From NCBI RefSeq assembly GCF_020520425.1, contig NC_079492.1, forward strand, positions 146,687,361-146,751,360: a stretch of 64,000 nucleotides of DNA, given 5' to 3'. Source of the stretch: Spinacia oleracea. Taxonomy: Eukaryota; Streptophyta; Magnoliopsida; Caryophyllales; Amaranthaceae. Shown here piece after piece: positions 12,087 to 24,100 of this stretch (position 1 is its first letter; each line of letters begins with the position of its first letter). A model generated the notes under the pieces. It saw only the letters and a program-made list of their open reading frames with translations. It was not told the origin of the DNA and did not search any database. Made by a program: the position numbers and the translations under genes.

Positions 12087-13412
12087 CTAGTGGATCTTCA
12101 AAGTCCTGTTAATTACCTTGGTTGAGTTGGTAAAACCTAGGAATAAGTCAATAAGTGTGGAATTATATACTTTGTGCATGTTCCAACTTTGATTAATCTT
12201 AGACTTGTTTTTTTTTGAACTAATATGAATCGATCGAATCGAACTGAACTAATATTAATGAAACTGAATTGAGCCGAATTGAATTGAAATTAAGTCTAAG
12301 GATAGGCTTTAATAAACTGGCGGACTCGCAATATCCTACACGAACTCAAGTACTCAACGATAGATAAATTAGATGACTCGATTTGACGCAAGTCCAAAAT
12401 CAACACGATGTGAATACCGAATAGTTACACAACTACAATCCAGTTGAGTTGTGGGCATACCAATTCTTCTCAAATGGCAAAATATATAACCCATTAATTT
12501 TCATGGTTTTATAGATAAATGGAAGATTTAGGTATTGTGATTAATTTTCTAGGTGTGTCTCCTCTGCACTGTTAATGGCGACAAAGTGACATAAGCTTTG
12601 TTGGGACGGTGGCGGAGAAATATGTTGTTGGACCATTAATAGAGGCAAATTGATAAAAGAATCTCTCCTCTAGAAAAGACTGTCTTAAACATTTCGGGAT
12701 ATGTATTGTGTATGCAAATTAATCTTTATTCTTTGTTTTTAAAACTCACAACAAAAACAATACATATTAATCAAATATGTACTTAATATTTTTGCATCAG
12801 AAATTTGTTGTTAAGAAAATCCACAAAAAAATATACATTATACCCTACTTTTTTTAAAGTCACAAAAGGTACTACCAGTCTACCACACATACTAACCAAA
12901 TACGGAGTACTCTAGATTATCCACTTTTATACGACATTAGAATGTGCAAAATCAATTAAGTAAATATATATAAAACGTTTTAAATGTAGAAAAGATAGTG
13001 TTTCAAAAATTGATAGGCCCTTCAGTGGTTGGAAGGCTTGAATCCACTATTTCCTTTCATATGCAACCTAGTGCAATGAAAAATATTAATATGTAAAGAT
13101 TTTAGATTTTGGAGGCCCAACAATTCGGAGGCTCTGTGTTGTTGGGCTGCATGCACAATCCAATAGTCGTTCCATTCTCTACACCTATATTCAACCATGA
13201 AAGGCAATATATTGATGGAAGCAATGAATCAATAACTCGTGCTCTAATTTTGGGAATTTATCTAATTGATTTAGGAGCTTTTTTGTGTAAGTTTACTAAA
13301 TTTGAATGGTTGTTGGTGGATGAATGAGTTGGGGCAACCATGGTGGTAAGAGGGGGTTGATATGTCTTCCAGATGATTAGTTCTAGGGATAATTTGAGAT
13401 TTTGATGTATAA
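12087..13412. other. AT-rich intergenic DNA upstream of ASI1
   Basis: Only short spurious reading frames and a GAATTGAATTG-type simple stretch near 12230-12290. No gene supported. Confidence 0.4.
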
Positions 13413-13610
13413 CTAGTTTTTGGTCCCGGGCGATGCCTCGGGTTACTACATTAATAACTTCATATTTAGTTAGATTTTTTTTTTCAATAATAACATGAAA
13501 CATGTCATGTCCTAGTGGTAAAAGCTTATGTACATGGAGTGAAAGAATCGTAAACAGAGCGCCACGTGTCATGCATACTTTCTTACAAACGCTTTTTAAT
13601 ATAGTATAGA
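13413..13610 (-). mobile_element. Short non-autonomous Helitron H2
   Basis: Minus strand: starts TCTATACTATATTAAAAAGC and ends with the hairpin CCCGAGGCATCGCCCGGG, then spacer and CTAG, placed between A and T. At 198 bp it is the smallest of the set. It lies about 270 bp upstream of the ASI1 TATA box. Confidence 0.7.
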
Positions 13611-13876
13611 TTGAAAGGAGATGACGGTGAATGTGTATGAGGGGAAATGAAGACGGAGGAGAAACGAAGAAGATAAAAAAAAAATGAAGGATACAACAGA
13701 GAGTTAACGACAAGATAACGTCATGGTGAATTAAGTTAAACGTCAGGGTTATTTTGGAGAAAAAACCGTTGGAAGAATGAAGGATTTGAAACAAATGGAG
13801 CCCTAAACGACAAAAGACCATAAAATCGAATTCTAAAAAAGGAAAATGAAGCGGGGTGAATTTACGCGCGATACCC

Positions 13877-13883
13877 TATAAAG
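13877..13883 (+). promoter_or_regulatory. ASI1: Probable TATA box of ASI1
   Basis: TATAAAG precedes a CT-rich leader with the AGGGTTTAATTTC word common in plant housekeeping leaders. A start near 13905-13915 is expected. Confidence 0.5.
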
Positions 13884-13909
13884 TAACCACTTCACTCTGA
13901 TCACAAGTT

Positions 13910-14017
13910 CACAACTCACACTCACGACTTACTTCGGTACTGGGATTTCCCCCCATTTCTTCGTCCTTTACAAACAAATTAGGGTTTAATTTCAAAGTCG
14001 AATCAATTTTCTCAAAG
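13910..14017 (+). other. ASI1: ASI1 5'UTR exon
   Basis: A leader exon ending AAAG|GTACTA at 14017. The matching acceptor is GATGCAG at 15162, followed by 33 bp of leader before the ATG at 15196. The 5' boundary is approximate. The intervening 1.1-kb leader intron holds a Tourist-like MITE. Confidence 0.5.
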
Positions 14018-14588
14018 GTACTACTCCCTCTCTCTTCTCTAATGTTAAGAATTTGAATGTTTTCGTCGCATGCAAATTAATTAGGGTTTCATTTCGAAAT
14101 TTCGCTGTCAAATTTTGATTTTATTTTCTTGATTCTGTGAAAGGTAAACTGATTTAGGGTTTTTTAAATCATCTTTCATATCATTTCACGAAGTTAGGTT
14201 CTTTCTTGGTTATGTTCTGTGAATTTTCTTAATTGTGAATTGTCGTTGTTGTGTGGATGTTGTTGTTTGAGAATTTATTATTTCATAATCACTTGCAAAT
14301 TCATGACAAAGAAATTGGTGCAAACGATGAGTAATTGCAGAATTATTCATCATTTCATAATTGCTGAGTAATCATCATTTGGTAGTTGCAGAGTGTAATT
14401 GGAAAAAAATGGGATTGGAAGTACAATTGTTGTGCTCTTCGGTGAATGGTGATAGATTGATAATGCATGCTAAAATATGTCCTCTGGGCATCTTCTTGGT
14501 GATACTTTGGTTAGGGTTTTACCAGTAAATGTAACCCTCCAAATATCTTGTTTAACTGGAAAAGTGATGCTAACTTATAAAGGACCGA

Positions 14589-14786
14589 GACTCCGTTTGG
14601 TAGGGTGTAAAACGTTTTCATGGAAAACGATTTTCCCCTTTCCAATCATTTTATGTCGTTTGGTTTTGCAAGAGATGAAAGACAATTTTCCATAACTCCC
14701 TCAAAGGTGGAAAAACCTTTTCCATTTGAAAGGGAGGGAAACCACTTTTCCTCATGAAAACGTTTTACACCAGACTAAAGGGAGCC
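14589..14786. mobile_element. Tourist-like MITE (copy 1) in the ASI1 leader intron
   Basis: Inverted ends CTCCGTTTGGTAGGGTGTAA and the complement, with the GAAAACGTTTTACAC core. It is a shorter relative of the element at 63449-63788, which has a clear TAA duplication. Here the duplication is decayed. Confidence 0.6.
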
Positions 14787-15195
14787 TGAATTGTTAATGG
14801 AAGAAGTATTGCCATCCCTTTTTCTGCTTCGTGAATCTCTTTGAATGGCATTGGCCTATTGGGTTATGTTATAGAGGTTTTAGGATCAGGTGTATTAAGT
14901 AATTCAGTTTCCATGTGGTACTAGTAATGTGGCACATTTTCAAATGACAGTTTATGTTATGTGTTGTGTTTATTATTTCAAAATATGAATGATTTTAGGT
15001 ACTACAAATGTGTTGATTTATGTTACTGATGTTATATTGCATTTGCTTTTCTATCTTTCATTCTGGTGTGAGGTGATGGAAACTTGATGTTGATTTTTTT
15101 TGCAATTTTTTGTTGTTGCTGTATTTCCTTTTGTCTAAGGCGGTGCTTTCCTCATGATGCAGATCTTTTGATACAGCATTACTCATTTAATACAA

Positions 15196-18100
15196 ATGTC
15201 TGATGTAAGAGATGAAGATAAACTGGATGAATGCGACTTCTCGTGGGGTTTAAAGGGAATAGCGAAAAGTGTAAAGAAGGGAATTGGTAATAAAGATCAG
15301 TATGTGCAGTTCTATCGTTCTTTTACATATGATGTCGTGGAATACTTTCTCTATGATTCCATATATCTGTTCAAGGAAGGAGAATCAGAACCATACATTG
15401 GTAAGCTCATCCAAATTTATGAGCTTCCCGATAAAACAAGGAAGGTACGAGTGCTTTGGTTTTTTCGCCCTTCAGAAGTATCAAATTTTTTGGGGGATGA
15501 ACATGTGCTTGAGAATGAGCTATTTTTAGCAACTGGTGTTGGCAGAGGCTTGGAAAATGTTAATCCCTTGGTAACGTTATTACTATATGTGGTTCAAATT
15601 TGAAATATCTTCATTGCTCCTGTTCTTTCCTTCTTTGTCGTTGTTGACTGCGAAAGTCATTAGTAATTTCCTTCCCACTATAGCTTGTGGCTTATTGCCT
15701 ACTGTGCTTCTGTATTACTAGTTCACTGTAGTCCATATTACACTTTTACTACTATGTTTGTATCTCTTTACCATTTATGATGTGCTAGTCTAAGCTAGTG
15801 GTTTTTCCACTTTGGTGATGTTTCGTCTCTTTGTGAATCCACCAGATTTTTTGGCTAGGAAACCAATTAGGGATAAAGGTGAGTACGCATTGACATCTCG
15901 AGATGCAAAATGAGCAGGGAGCCACAGATTCTACTTATGGTAGTGTTTTTGCAACATGAAGTTGATGGGTGTTCAGACACTACATTAGTGGTAGCCTGTT
16001 TTATTGTCTATAGGGACATGAGTTGATTAGTCTATGAATGGCCGATCCAGGAAGTAGATGATTAGTTCTTGTCATGTTAATACTTTTAGTCTATTAAAAA
16101 CAGGGGAGTCAAGTTGTCAAATCTTATAAGTATCACAGGTTAAGTATTTCTAATGACAATTTTGGAATAAGAGGGGGAGGGCATCGAGTTTTGAAAATTT
16201 GGTAATGTTTTCTTTGCTTGTTTGGAGAGTTAAAATATCAATGGCAGAGAACTCAGGAAGAGCTTAGTATTTTTGTGTGAAGTTGTCAATTAGCTTAGAT
16301 GTGAAAGGTTGTAGAGAAGCATTGTATCGAAGAATTACTTTTGAAATTGATTTTCTAGATATTGCCTTTGGTTGCTCGTTGGATTATGAGTTTCTTTGTA
16401 TGGGTAGATCATTCAGCCTGTTCTTATTCTGAATCCATTGCTTCTGGGGGGATAGAAGATGAAAAGAGAGTAGTCTTGGGATTTTCACTGGTTGTGAACT
16501 TGTCATATAAGTATCTTTATTTCTCTATTTCTGACAATTTTCTTCATTCTGTTGCGCTACGACAGAAAAAGGGCATTGGTTTTTAATGTTTTGGTGATTT
16601 GTGTGGCACTGCAGAGGGTTCCTTGTTAAGTTAGGCCTAGAAGTTCAGCCAAGGATTACTGTAGATTCTGCCTAGTAGCATTTTTGGTATATAAGAGTAC
16701 ATGTCATGTTAATTATTTGAGATTATGTCAATTTTAATTTGTTTTGCTTCTCATAGTTTTTTGAGTGAATAAAGACTTATGCTAAAGAGATTAATTGTGT
16801 GCACATATCTTGCCTATTTTGTGTCTGTGGAGGAAACCTAATGAGTAGGTTTCATTTTCTAGGCCTTCATCATTAGGGTACTTGGGAGATATCTGGTTCG
16901 AGGTTCATGGGAAGGGAGAGGATCCATGACTTCTATTTTACCCGTTTACGTGTTGTGAATGTAGATGGAAGGAACACCATCAGTAGGGTGCTCAAGTGCA
17001 GATTAGATGTGGTGGTGTGCAGAGAATAAGGAGAAGAGAACGAAATATATGGTTGTAGTCTATGGTAGAATGAGAGAGGATAGAAGCAAAGTGACTTGAA
17101 TCCTTGATTCCTTGCTAAACGACTAAGAAGTTAACGTTGTTGTTAAAGGCTATTCAATTTCAAACATTTAGATGGTGACCATCTAAATTCAAACGTTGAC
17201 CTTCTAAATGAGATTATGGGAGGTAAACACCTTACTTTGTGCTTGTAGGGATAAATGCTTTGAGATTAAATGGTTAAGTAAAGTGCTTTATTCTTACGGT
17301 TTTTTCATGAAATGCCCCTGAGGTTTGCAATAATGCACCAAATACACCTGCGCGTTTCAAAATTCATAAAATACCCCTATTTACTCAAAACTGTTCACCA
17401 AATACCCCTATTATGACTTTCCGTTAGTCCTCCGTTAAGTCATGTTTAAAATTCATAAAATGCACCTAAATATAAAGGTTTTGCATAGTATACACCTATT
17501 TGTAAAGTTCTTTGCACCAAATACCCAAACTTCATAATTTGAATCCAACGACTAGTTTTAATTCAATATAGCCGTTATGTTCATGCTGCCTATAAGTAAG
17601 GCTGTTGTTCACTTGACTTGCTCCATGTTTAGCCCTCTATTTCCTAAATAGCCATGAGTTCTAATTCAAAAACCGGATCCTCTTCCATCCCAAGTTTGTC
17701 ATACCTAAGAGTTCCAAATAAAAACTGCAATTGTGGGAGAAGATTTGCAATTAGGAGCTCGGAAACGGCTAAAAATCCGCAAAAGCTTTACTACAAGTGT
17801 GATTCTTGTGATAATTTCAAGTGGTGCAAAGGTTTTGTTGAGCAGACATTTGATGAAGCTCAAAGCAAGGGAAACAGAGCTGATGAAAACAGGGGAATGC
17901 AAGAAGAAAACAGGGGAATGCAAGAAGGAAGCAGGGGAATGCATGAAGAGTTGAAGCTATTGAAGAAGAAACTGAAACAACAGAAACAACAATTCAAGTT
18001 TGCAATAAAAATTGGTGTAATAATGTTTGCATTTCTAATTTGGATAGCAATGAAGTAGAGTTGTAACAAATTTCAAGCAAGAACATCACTTGTTTAAGCA

Positions 18101-21100
18101 TATGAGCTTTACAAAAACTGATTTCTAAGTGGACAAATGCCACTGAAACTGCACAAAAACATCTTGTCTAAGCAATTGTGTTCTTTCCAAAAAGTGATAC
18201 TAATTGTAAATTGCCTAAGCTATTTTAACTTTGTGCACCTACAATTCACCAAAAACTGACTAACTTTTAACTTTGTGCATGGTTAAGTTGCTGTGTTTGC
18301 TCTTTTCCTCCCCCTTGAACCCCCTTGTGATGTACTTGCTCCTGCTGCTGCTGAAGTGCTTGGTCCAGTGCTTGGTCCTCCATTCTTACATGTCCTTGAG
18401 TTATGACCAAACTCCCTGCACTTTCCACATTTCACATTGCTGTTTCTCTTCCCCTTCCTGGGTTCATTTGGTCCTCTCTTTCTCTTCTTAGCAGGTCTGC
18501 CAGCTTGTCTTTTGATGACTGGAGGCTGAATGGTAGGGAGAGAAAAGTTAGGCCACTGTGTTGGGTCTGACATGGGGTGAATGTGGTCTGCATATGTAAG
18601 CTTGTATGCAGCAGACTTGAAGAATGGGGAGACAAAATCAATGGGGTTCAGCCTTTGGTCATAAATCACCCTGAGTGCATGCTTGCAGGGGATTCCAGAA
18701 ATTTGCCACTTCCCACACCCACAGCTTCTAGTTGATAACCTGATGGGGAAGTTCACATGTGCATCTCTGACCTCAAATTCCCCCCCACCACAGGCTGTAG
18801 CATAGCAGAACCTAGACTCTCCTGTTCTTTCATCCACCTCTTTCTTGGCATACTCAGTCAACTGACCATCCTCCATATCAATTGCCATGTCAAATCTTGC
18901 CCCAACCCTCTCCATACACCACTTTCTGATTGTTGTACAACAACACAACAACATACAACATTATACACAGAACATCACAAACATCACAAAATAAAGGAAC
19001 AGAACATGAAGTGGTGAGCTATACCTTCCAACAATGAGAATACAGGCATGTCTCTGTATGGTTTTGTGCATGCATTGAATGACTCCACAAAGTTTGTTGT
19101 GTTGTGATCACAACAAACAGCAGGGTCAAACATATGCCTGGACCACTGCTCCTGGCATGTGTCCAAGTATGCAGCAGCATTTGGATCATGAGCAGTGATC
19201 TTCTCTAATGCTTTACCATACACATACTCATTGTGTGCATTTGCAGCTATCCAAAACAGTTTGAAGAAAGCAGATCCACTAAATCCATAATTTTTGCAAT
19301 TCATGTACAAGTGTTGGCAGCAAACTCTCCTAGTAGCTCTAGGAAAAGTATCTCTCACTGCCAAGTCAACTCCCTACACAGGATATGTTCATTTTAGGCC
19401 AATCATATCTGTTGCAATATTATAAAATTGAAACAAAAAAGGAGCAAAATAAACATATACCTTCATCCTGTCACTGATGAAGGTCCAATCATCTTTGTTG
19501 CAACCCTCTTGCTCAAACATCTGCCTCAAGCATCTCATGAAATGTGTCCAACTATCACAGCTCTCAGTGTCCACTATCCCATAAGCCAGAACAAATATTT
19601 CATTGTTCCCATCAATGCCAACAGCTGTGAGTAGGATTCCCTTGTAAAACCCACTTAGATGAGCCCCATCTATTCCAATTATAGGCCTGCACCCCCTCAA
19701 AAACCCCTTGACTTGAGCAGCAAAGGAGAAGAAACAAGCTCTGAACTTGGGGTTCACATCCCCACTTGTAGCACCCCATGAAATCAGTGCATAACTTCCT
19801 GGGTTTGTCTGTTTAATCATCTCAGCATACCTAGGAAGCAACTCATAAGCCTCAGCCCAACCACCATGTATCTTCTCTACTGCCATACTCCTTACTTTGT
19901 ACAACAATCTCTTTTTAACCCTCAATTGAAATGTCTCCTGTGCATACCTTCTCAATGTCTCAACAGGAATTTCAGTGTTGGCCTCAATTAGACTCATCAT
20001 GTTCTTACATAGCCACTCAGAGGTCACCACAGGGTTCTCCTCCAATCTCCCACAAGTTTTGTGGCACCCACTGATCCCCTTAATAGCCCAACTGACACTG
20101 TCAAACATCTTACTTGCATGTATCCTCCAGTCACAAGTTTCTATTGCACACACTGCAGTGTACCTCTTACTGTCAGCCCTCTCAACACTTAGTCCAAACC
20201 CCTCTTGTATGCAAAAACTCCTCAAAACATCTAGGAAAGTGGACTTGTCTGGAAAGATCAACCAAGGTTCTAATTTGATGGACCCATATGGTTGATGAGT
20301 CCATATCTTTCCATTCTTGTAGGCCTTATCCATCTTACTAGAACCATCCAAACATTCCTCAAACAATAAGTCAGGCACATCATCTGTTATTACCTCAGCC
20401 TCCACATCAGAGTCAACCCAATCATCAAGTTTATCCTCCTCTAGTTCATTGTCTGGTTCAGATTCCTCCCAATCTGAATCCTCACTCTCCTCTTCTGAAC
20501 CTATATCCTCAATATCAGTGAACACCCTTGCACTCTTTGACCTCCCTGTACCCTTCCTACCTATGCCCTTCCCTTTGGATACCCAAGTTCCAGCTTTCTT
20601 GGCAGTCACTTTGTTCACCCTGAACCCTGTAGGTCTAGTTCTGGCCCCCTTCCTTTTAACAGCTTCAGACTGATTCTGTGTTGGTGTTGAATGGGGTGGC
20701 TGATCATTTTGGGTGTTCTGTGGTGGTGGGGAATGGGGTGGTTGATCATTTTGGGTGTTCTGTGGTGGTGGGGAATGGGTGGGGTGTGTTTGTGGTGATG
20801 GGTTGGGTTGCTGTGGTGGTGGGATGGGCTGCTGTGTTGTTGGGGTGGGTTGCTGTGCTGGTGGGATTGATTGTTCTGGAGTTGGGGTGGGTTGCTGTGG
20901 TGTTGAGGTGGGCTTTTTTGTTGTTGGGGTGGGTTTTTTTGCCTTTGGTGTGGCCTGTTTTTGAGTTGGGGTGGGTCTCCTCTTAGGGGTCAGTTTCTTG
21001 GCTTTAGGAACCTTAGGAGCTTTTGGAGTAGTTGGCTTGACTTTGGCCTTTTGTTTTGGTTTAGGAGAAGTAGGTTTTTTGGAGGGTGAAGATTCTTGTG

Positions 21101-24100
21101 TGGGTTGTGGTTGAGAGGCTCCTGGAAACACCTCATCAGCACCATCCTTGCTTATAATCCTCACATACTCAGTGCTTAAGTCCTCACAATCAACCACAGG
21201 CACCTCCACAGCTATTGTGTACTCCATTTGTTCTTGAAGTTCCCTTAAAATGTCCTCTCTCTCCTGTTTTTTCCTCATTTCCTCTTCCTCCTTTCTTTGA
21301 GCCCTAAGAAGTTCATCTTGTCTCTCTTTGAGCTTTCTCTCACTCTCCTTCCTATGATGCTCAATTGTGGCAACAGCATTTCTAAACACCACTCCTGGTT
21401 TGTCTGTATCCTCAACCCATATTTCAGCAGTGTCCTTACCCCAATTCCATCCCCACATTAGCTTCATTGTCTTATCATCTACCAACTCAACTCTACCACA
21501 GGGAGACTCAATAAACAGGGCAAATGTACTAGGTAAAAACACATCCTGCCTAACAGATTCCTCAAAAATATCCAAAAACAACCTCAAAAGACGATACTTT
21601 TCCATGTCTGTAACTCTCACATCAAAGCTATGTGATCCATGATGCAATAACAACCACATTGCAGTCATCCTAAAGGGAAAATTTAAGGAAAAAAAACATG
21701 AATTTCGATTCAACCAACAACAATTCATCAATAAACAACCACAATCATGATCACAATGAAATTCAACAGGTCACAATCACAACTTACAACTAACCAAACA
21801 ATTATTCACAACAAATCCAAGGAATAACTAACTTCTAACCAATCAATTAATCTCAACTGACAATTTCAAAAAATCACTGACAATTTCGCAAAACCCTAAC
21901 CCTAATCAATTTCGCGAAAAAAATTGTACTTTACAAGCAAAATAAATCAGCGAAGAAGGAATTATTACCTTGAAGTAGATAATCCAACTAGGAAAAGGGC
22001 CCTTGTTCGTCCACTGCACCCGAAGCTCTAAATCGCCTCCAAGTTGCCCCCTTTTTGTCGCGAATTCACCAAACGAACACCCACGAACTCGCCAAAAGAG
22101 AACGCAACAAATTTCACTAAATTCTTGAAGATCTACCCAGAATTTTGTCAGTTACAGTAGAATTGATGAGGGTTGAAGAACAGGGGAAAGGAGAGAGAAA
22201 GAAGAGAAGTTGAGAAGTTTTTTTTTTTTGGAATTTCAGTCACAATTGTTACCTAAATCGCGCCAAACAACAATTAAGGGCAAATTGGTAAAACGTCACT
22301 AACGGCAAGCTAACGTCCGTTAAATCCAGGAGCATTTAATGAACAGTACGGAACTTTAGGGGTATTTTATGAATTTTGAAACGCGCAGGTGTATTTGGTG
22401 CATTATTGCAAACCTCAGGGGCATTTCATGAAAAAACCGTTATTCTTATGTTTGTGTCATTGCTTACTTAGTTTTTCATTTTAGGTCTCCTTATGGTTCA
22501 TGGAATTTCATCTTTCCATAGGTCATTGAACTTCAAGAAATAATTGGATTACCTTTTCCTCAATGGTTTTAGGGGCATTTAAGACCTAATTTCTGTGTGT
22601 GCTATAAGCCCACAATTTTGTAAAGAAGCTTTTGAATAGTCTAACTCATTTGATTGTATGTCCATATTGTGGTCACATTTGCTAAGAAACAGAGATCTAA
22701 TACTGATTTACTATGAGTTATTCAATATCATATTTAAGATTCTCAAACAATTTTGTTTTTAGTTATTAAACACTTAGTGCTTTATAGTATAGCTACCAAT
22801 TTGATATCATCATGATCAAAGAGCTGATTGACTTGAAAGATTGAAAGGACATAAAACTTTTCTTTGGAGAGGTAGTAATTATCTTAAGGAATTACTTAGA
22901 GGTTTCATTTGCCTATGAAATGTTGAAATACTTCTGACATTGCTAAAATAATTACCCTTGAAAAATAGTCTCTCTTTTAATAGGAGTTTCACTCTAAAGG
23001 GATGGAATTGTTGATATCTTTTAATGTAGAATGTTCATTTTTTAGCGGATTTGCAACGTCTAGATGGGAGGATTTTGGAATTATGAGATTCTTGTTGGGT
23101 CTGTTTATCATGTTTTAGTCTAGGCATCCAGATGGTGGATCTTTACTTCTACTTTTTACCCTGCTTCTCCCTTCATTCCCTAGCCTTTCACTAAGCTTCT
23201 ATTGATTGTACTCCTCGTGTTCAGACACTACATTAGTGGTAGCCAGTTTTATTGTCTATAGGGACATGAATGACCGATCGAGGAAGTAGATGATTTAATT
23301 GTTGTCATGTTAATACTTTTAGTCTATTAAAAATGAGGGGAGTCAAGTTGTGAAAGCTTATAAGTATCACAGGTTGAGTGTCTCTAATGACAATTTCGGA
23401 ACAAGAGGGGAAGGGGCATTGAGTTTTGAAAATTTTGATTATGTTTTTTGCTTGATTGGAGAGATAAAATATCAGTGGCAGAGAACACATGAAAGAGACA
23501 GCTTGAATGTTAGTGAGCGTAGAATCTTTGTGTAAAGCGGCCAATTAGTTTAGCCGTGAAAGATTGTAGAGAAGCATTGTATCGAAATTAGTTTACTCTT
23601 GAACTTGATTTTCTAGGTCTTGCCTTTTGGTTACTCATTGGATTATGAGTTTTTTGCATGGATAGATCTGGTTCAGCCTGCTCTTGTTCTGAATCCAACG
23701 CTCCTTCTTGGATAGAAGATGAAAAGAGAGTAGTCTTTGGATTTTCAGTGGTTGTGCACTTGTGCTTGGGTATTCTGGTGATTAAGTACTTTGATTTCTC
23801 TATTTCTGACAATTTTCTTCATTCTGTTGTGCTACGAAAGAAAAAAGGCGTTGGTTTTCTTAATTTTCGTGACTTGTGTGACACTGTTAGGGGTTCTTTG
23901 CTAGGTTAGACCTTGAAGTTCAGCCAAGAATTACTGTAGATTCTGCCTAGTAGCGGTTTTGGACTTTCGGTATATAAGAGTACCTGTCATGTTCATTAAT
24001 TGAGATTATGTCAATTTTAATTTGTTTTGGTTTGGTTGGTTCGAGGTTTTAAGGGAAGGGAGAGGATCCATGACTTCTATTTACCCGTTTTGGTGTTTGT

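Larger units (their letters stand above)
17297..22439. mobile_element. Mutator-like element (5143 bp) in an ASI1 intron
   Basis: Complete ends: 83-bp identical inverted repeats beginning CGGTTTTTTCATGAAATGCC, and a perfect 9-bp target duplication TTATTCTTA (17288-17296 and 22440-22448), the Mutator hallmark. It carries a MURA-type transposase on the minus strand and a small GRF-like zinc-finger gene on the plus strand, arranged tail to tail. The paralogous intron copy at about 25605-25620 shows the unoccupied site. Identical terminal repeats argue for a fairly recent insertion. Confidence 0.92.
15968..22715 (+). repeat. Intron tandem duplication, copy 1 (contains the MULE)
   Basis: The block starting TGTTCAGACACTACATTAG runs to 17296 and resumes after the Mutator element (22440-22715). 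Its whole length matches copy 2 at 23218-25890 with scattered substitutions and indels. It is non-coding; the reading frames inside are degenerate. Confidence 0.75.

Noticed and set aside
13258-13821. 187-codon minus-strand open frame upstream of ASI1
   Set aside because: It runs through Helitron H2 and has low-complexity composition with no domain; it is a chance frame.
15571-15603. Read-through end of the first ASI1 coding exon
   Set aside because: The frame after 15570 continues into intron (GTAACG donor); the BAH domain resumes at 27044.
20678-20986. Gly/Val-rich plus-strand frame
   Set aside because: It is the antisense shadow of the Pro/Thr-rich repeat region of the transposase.
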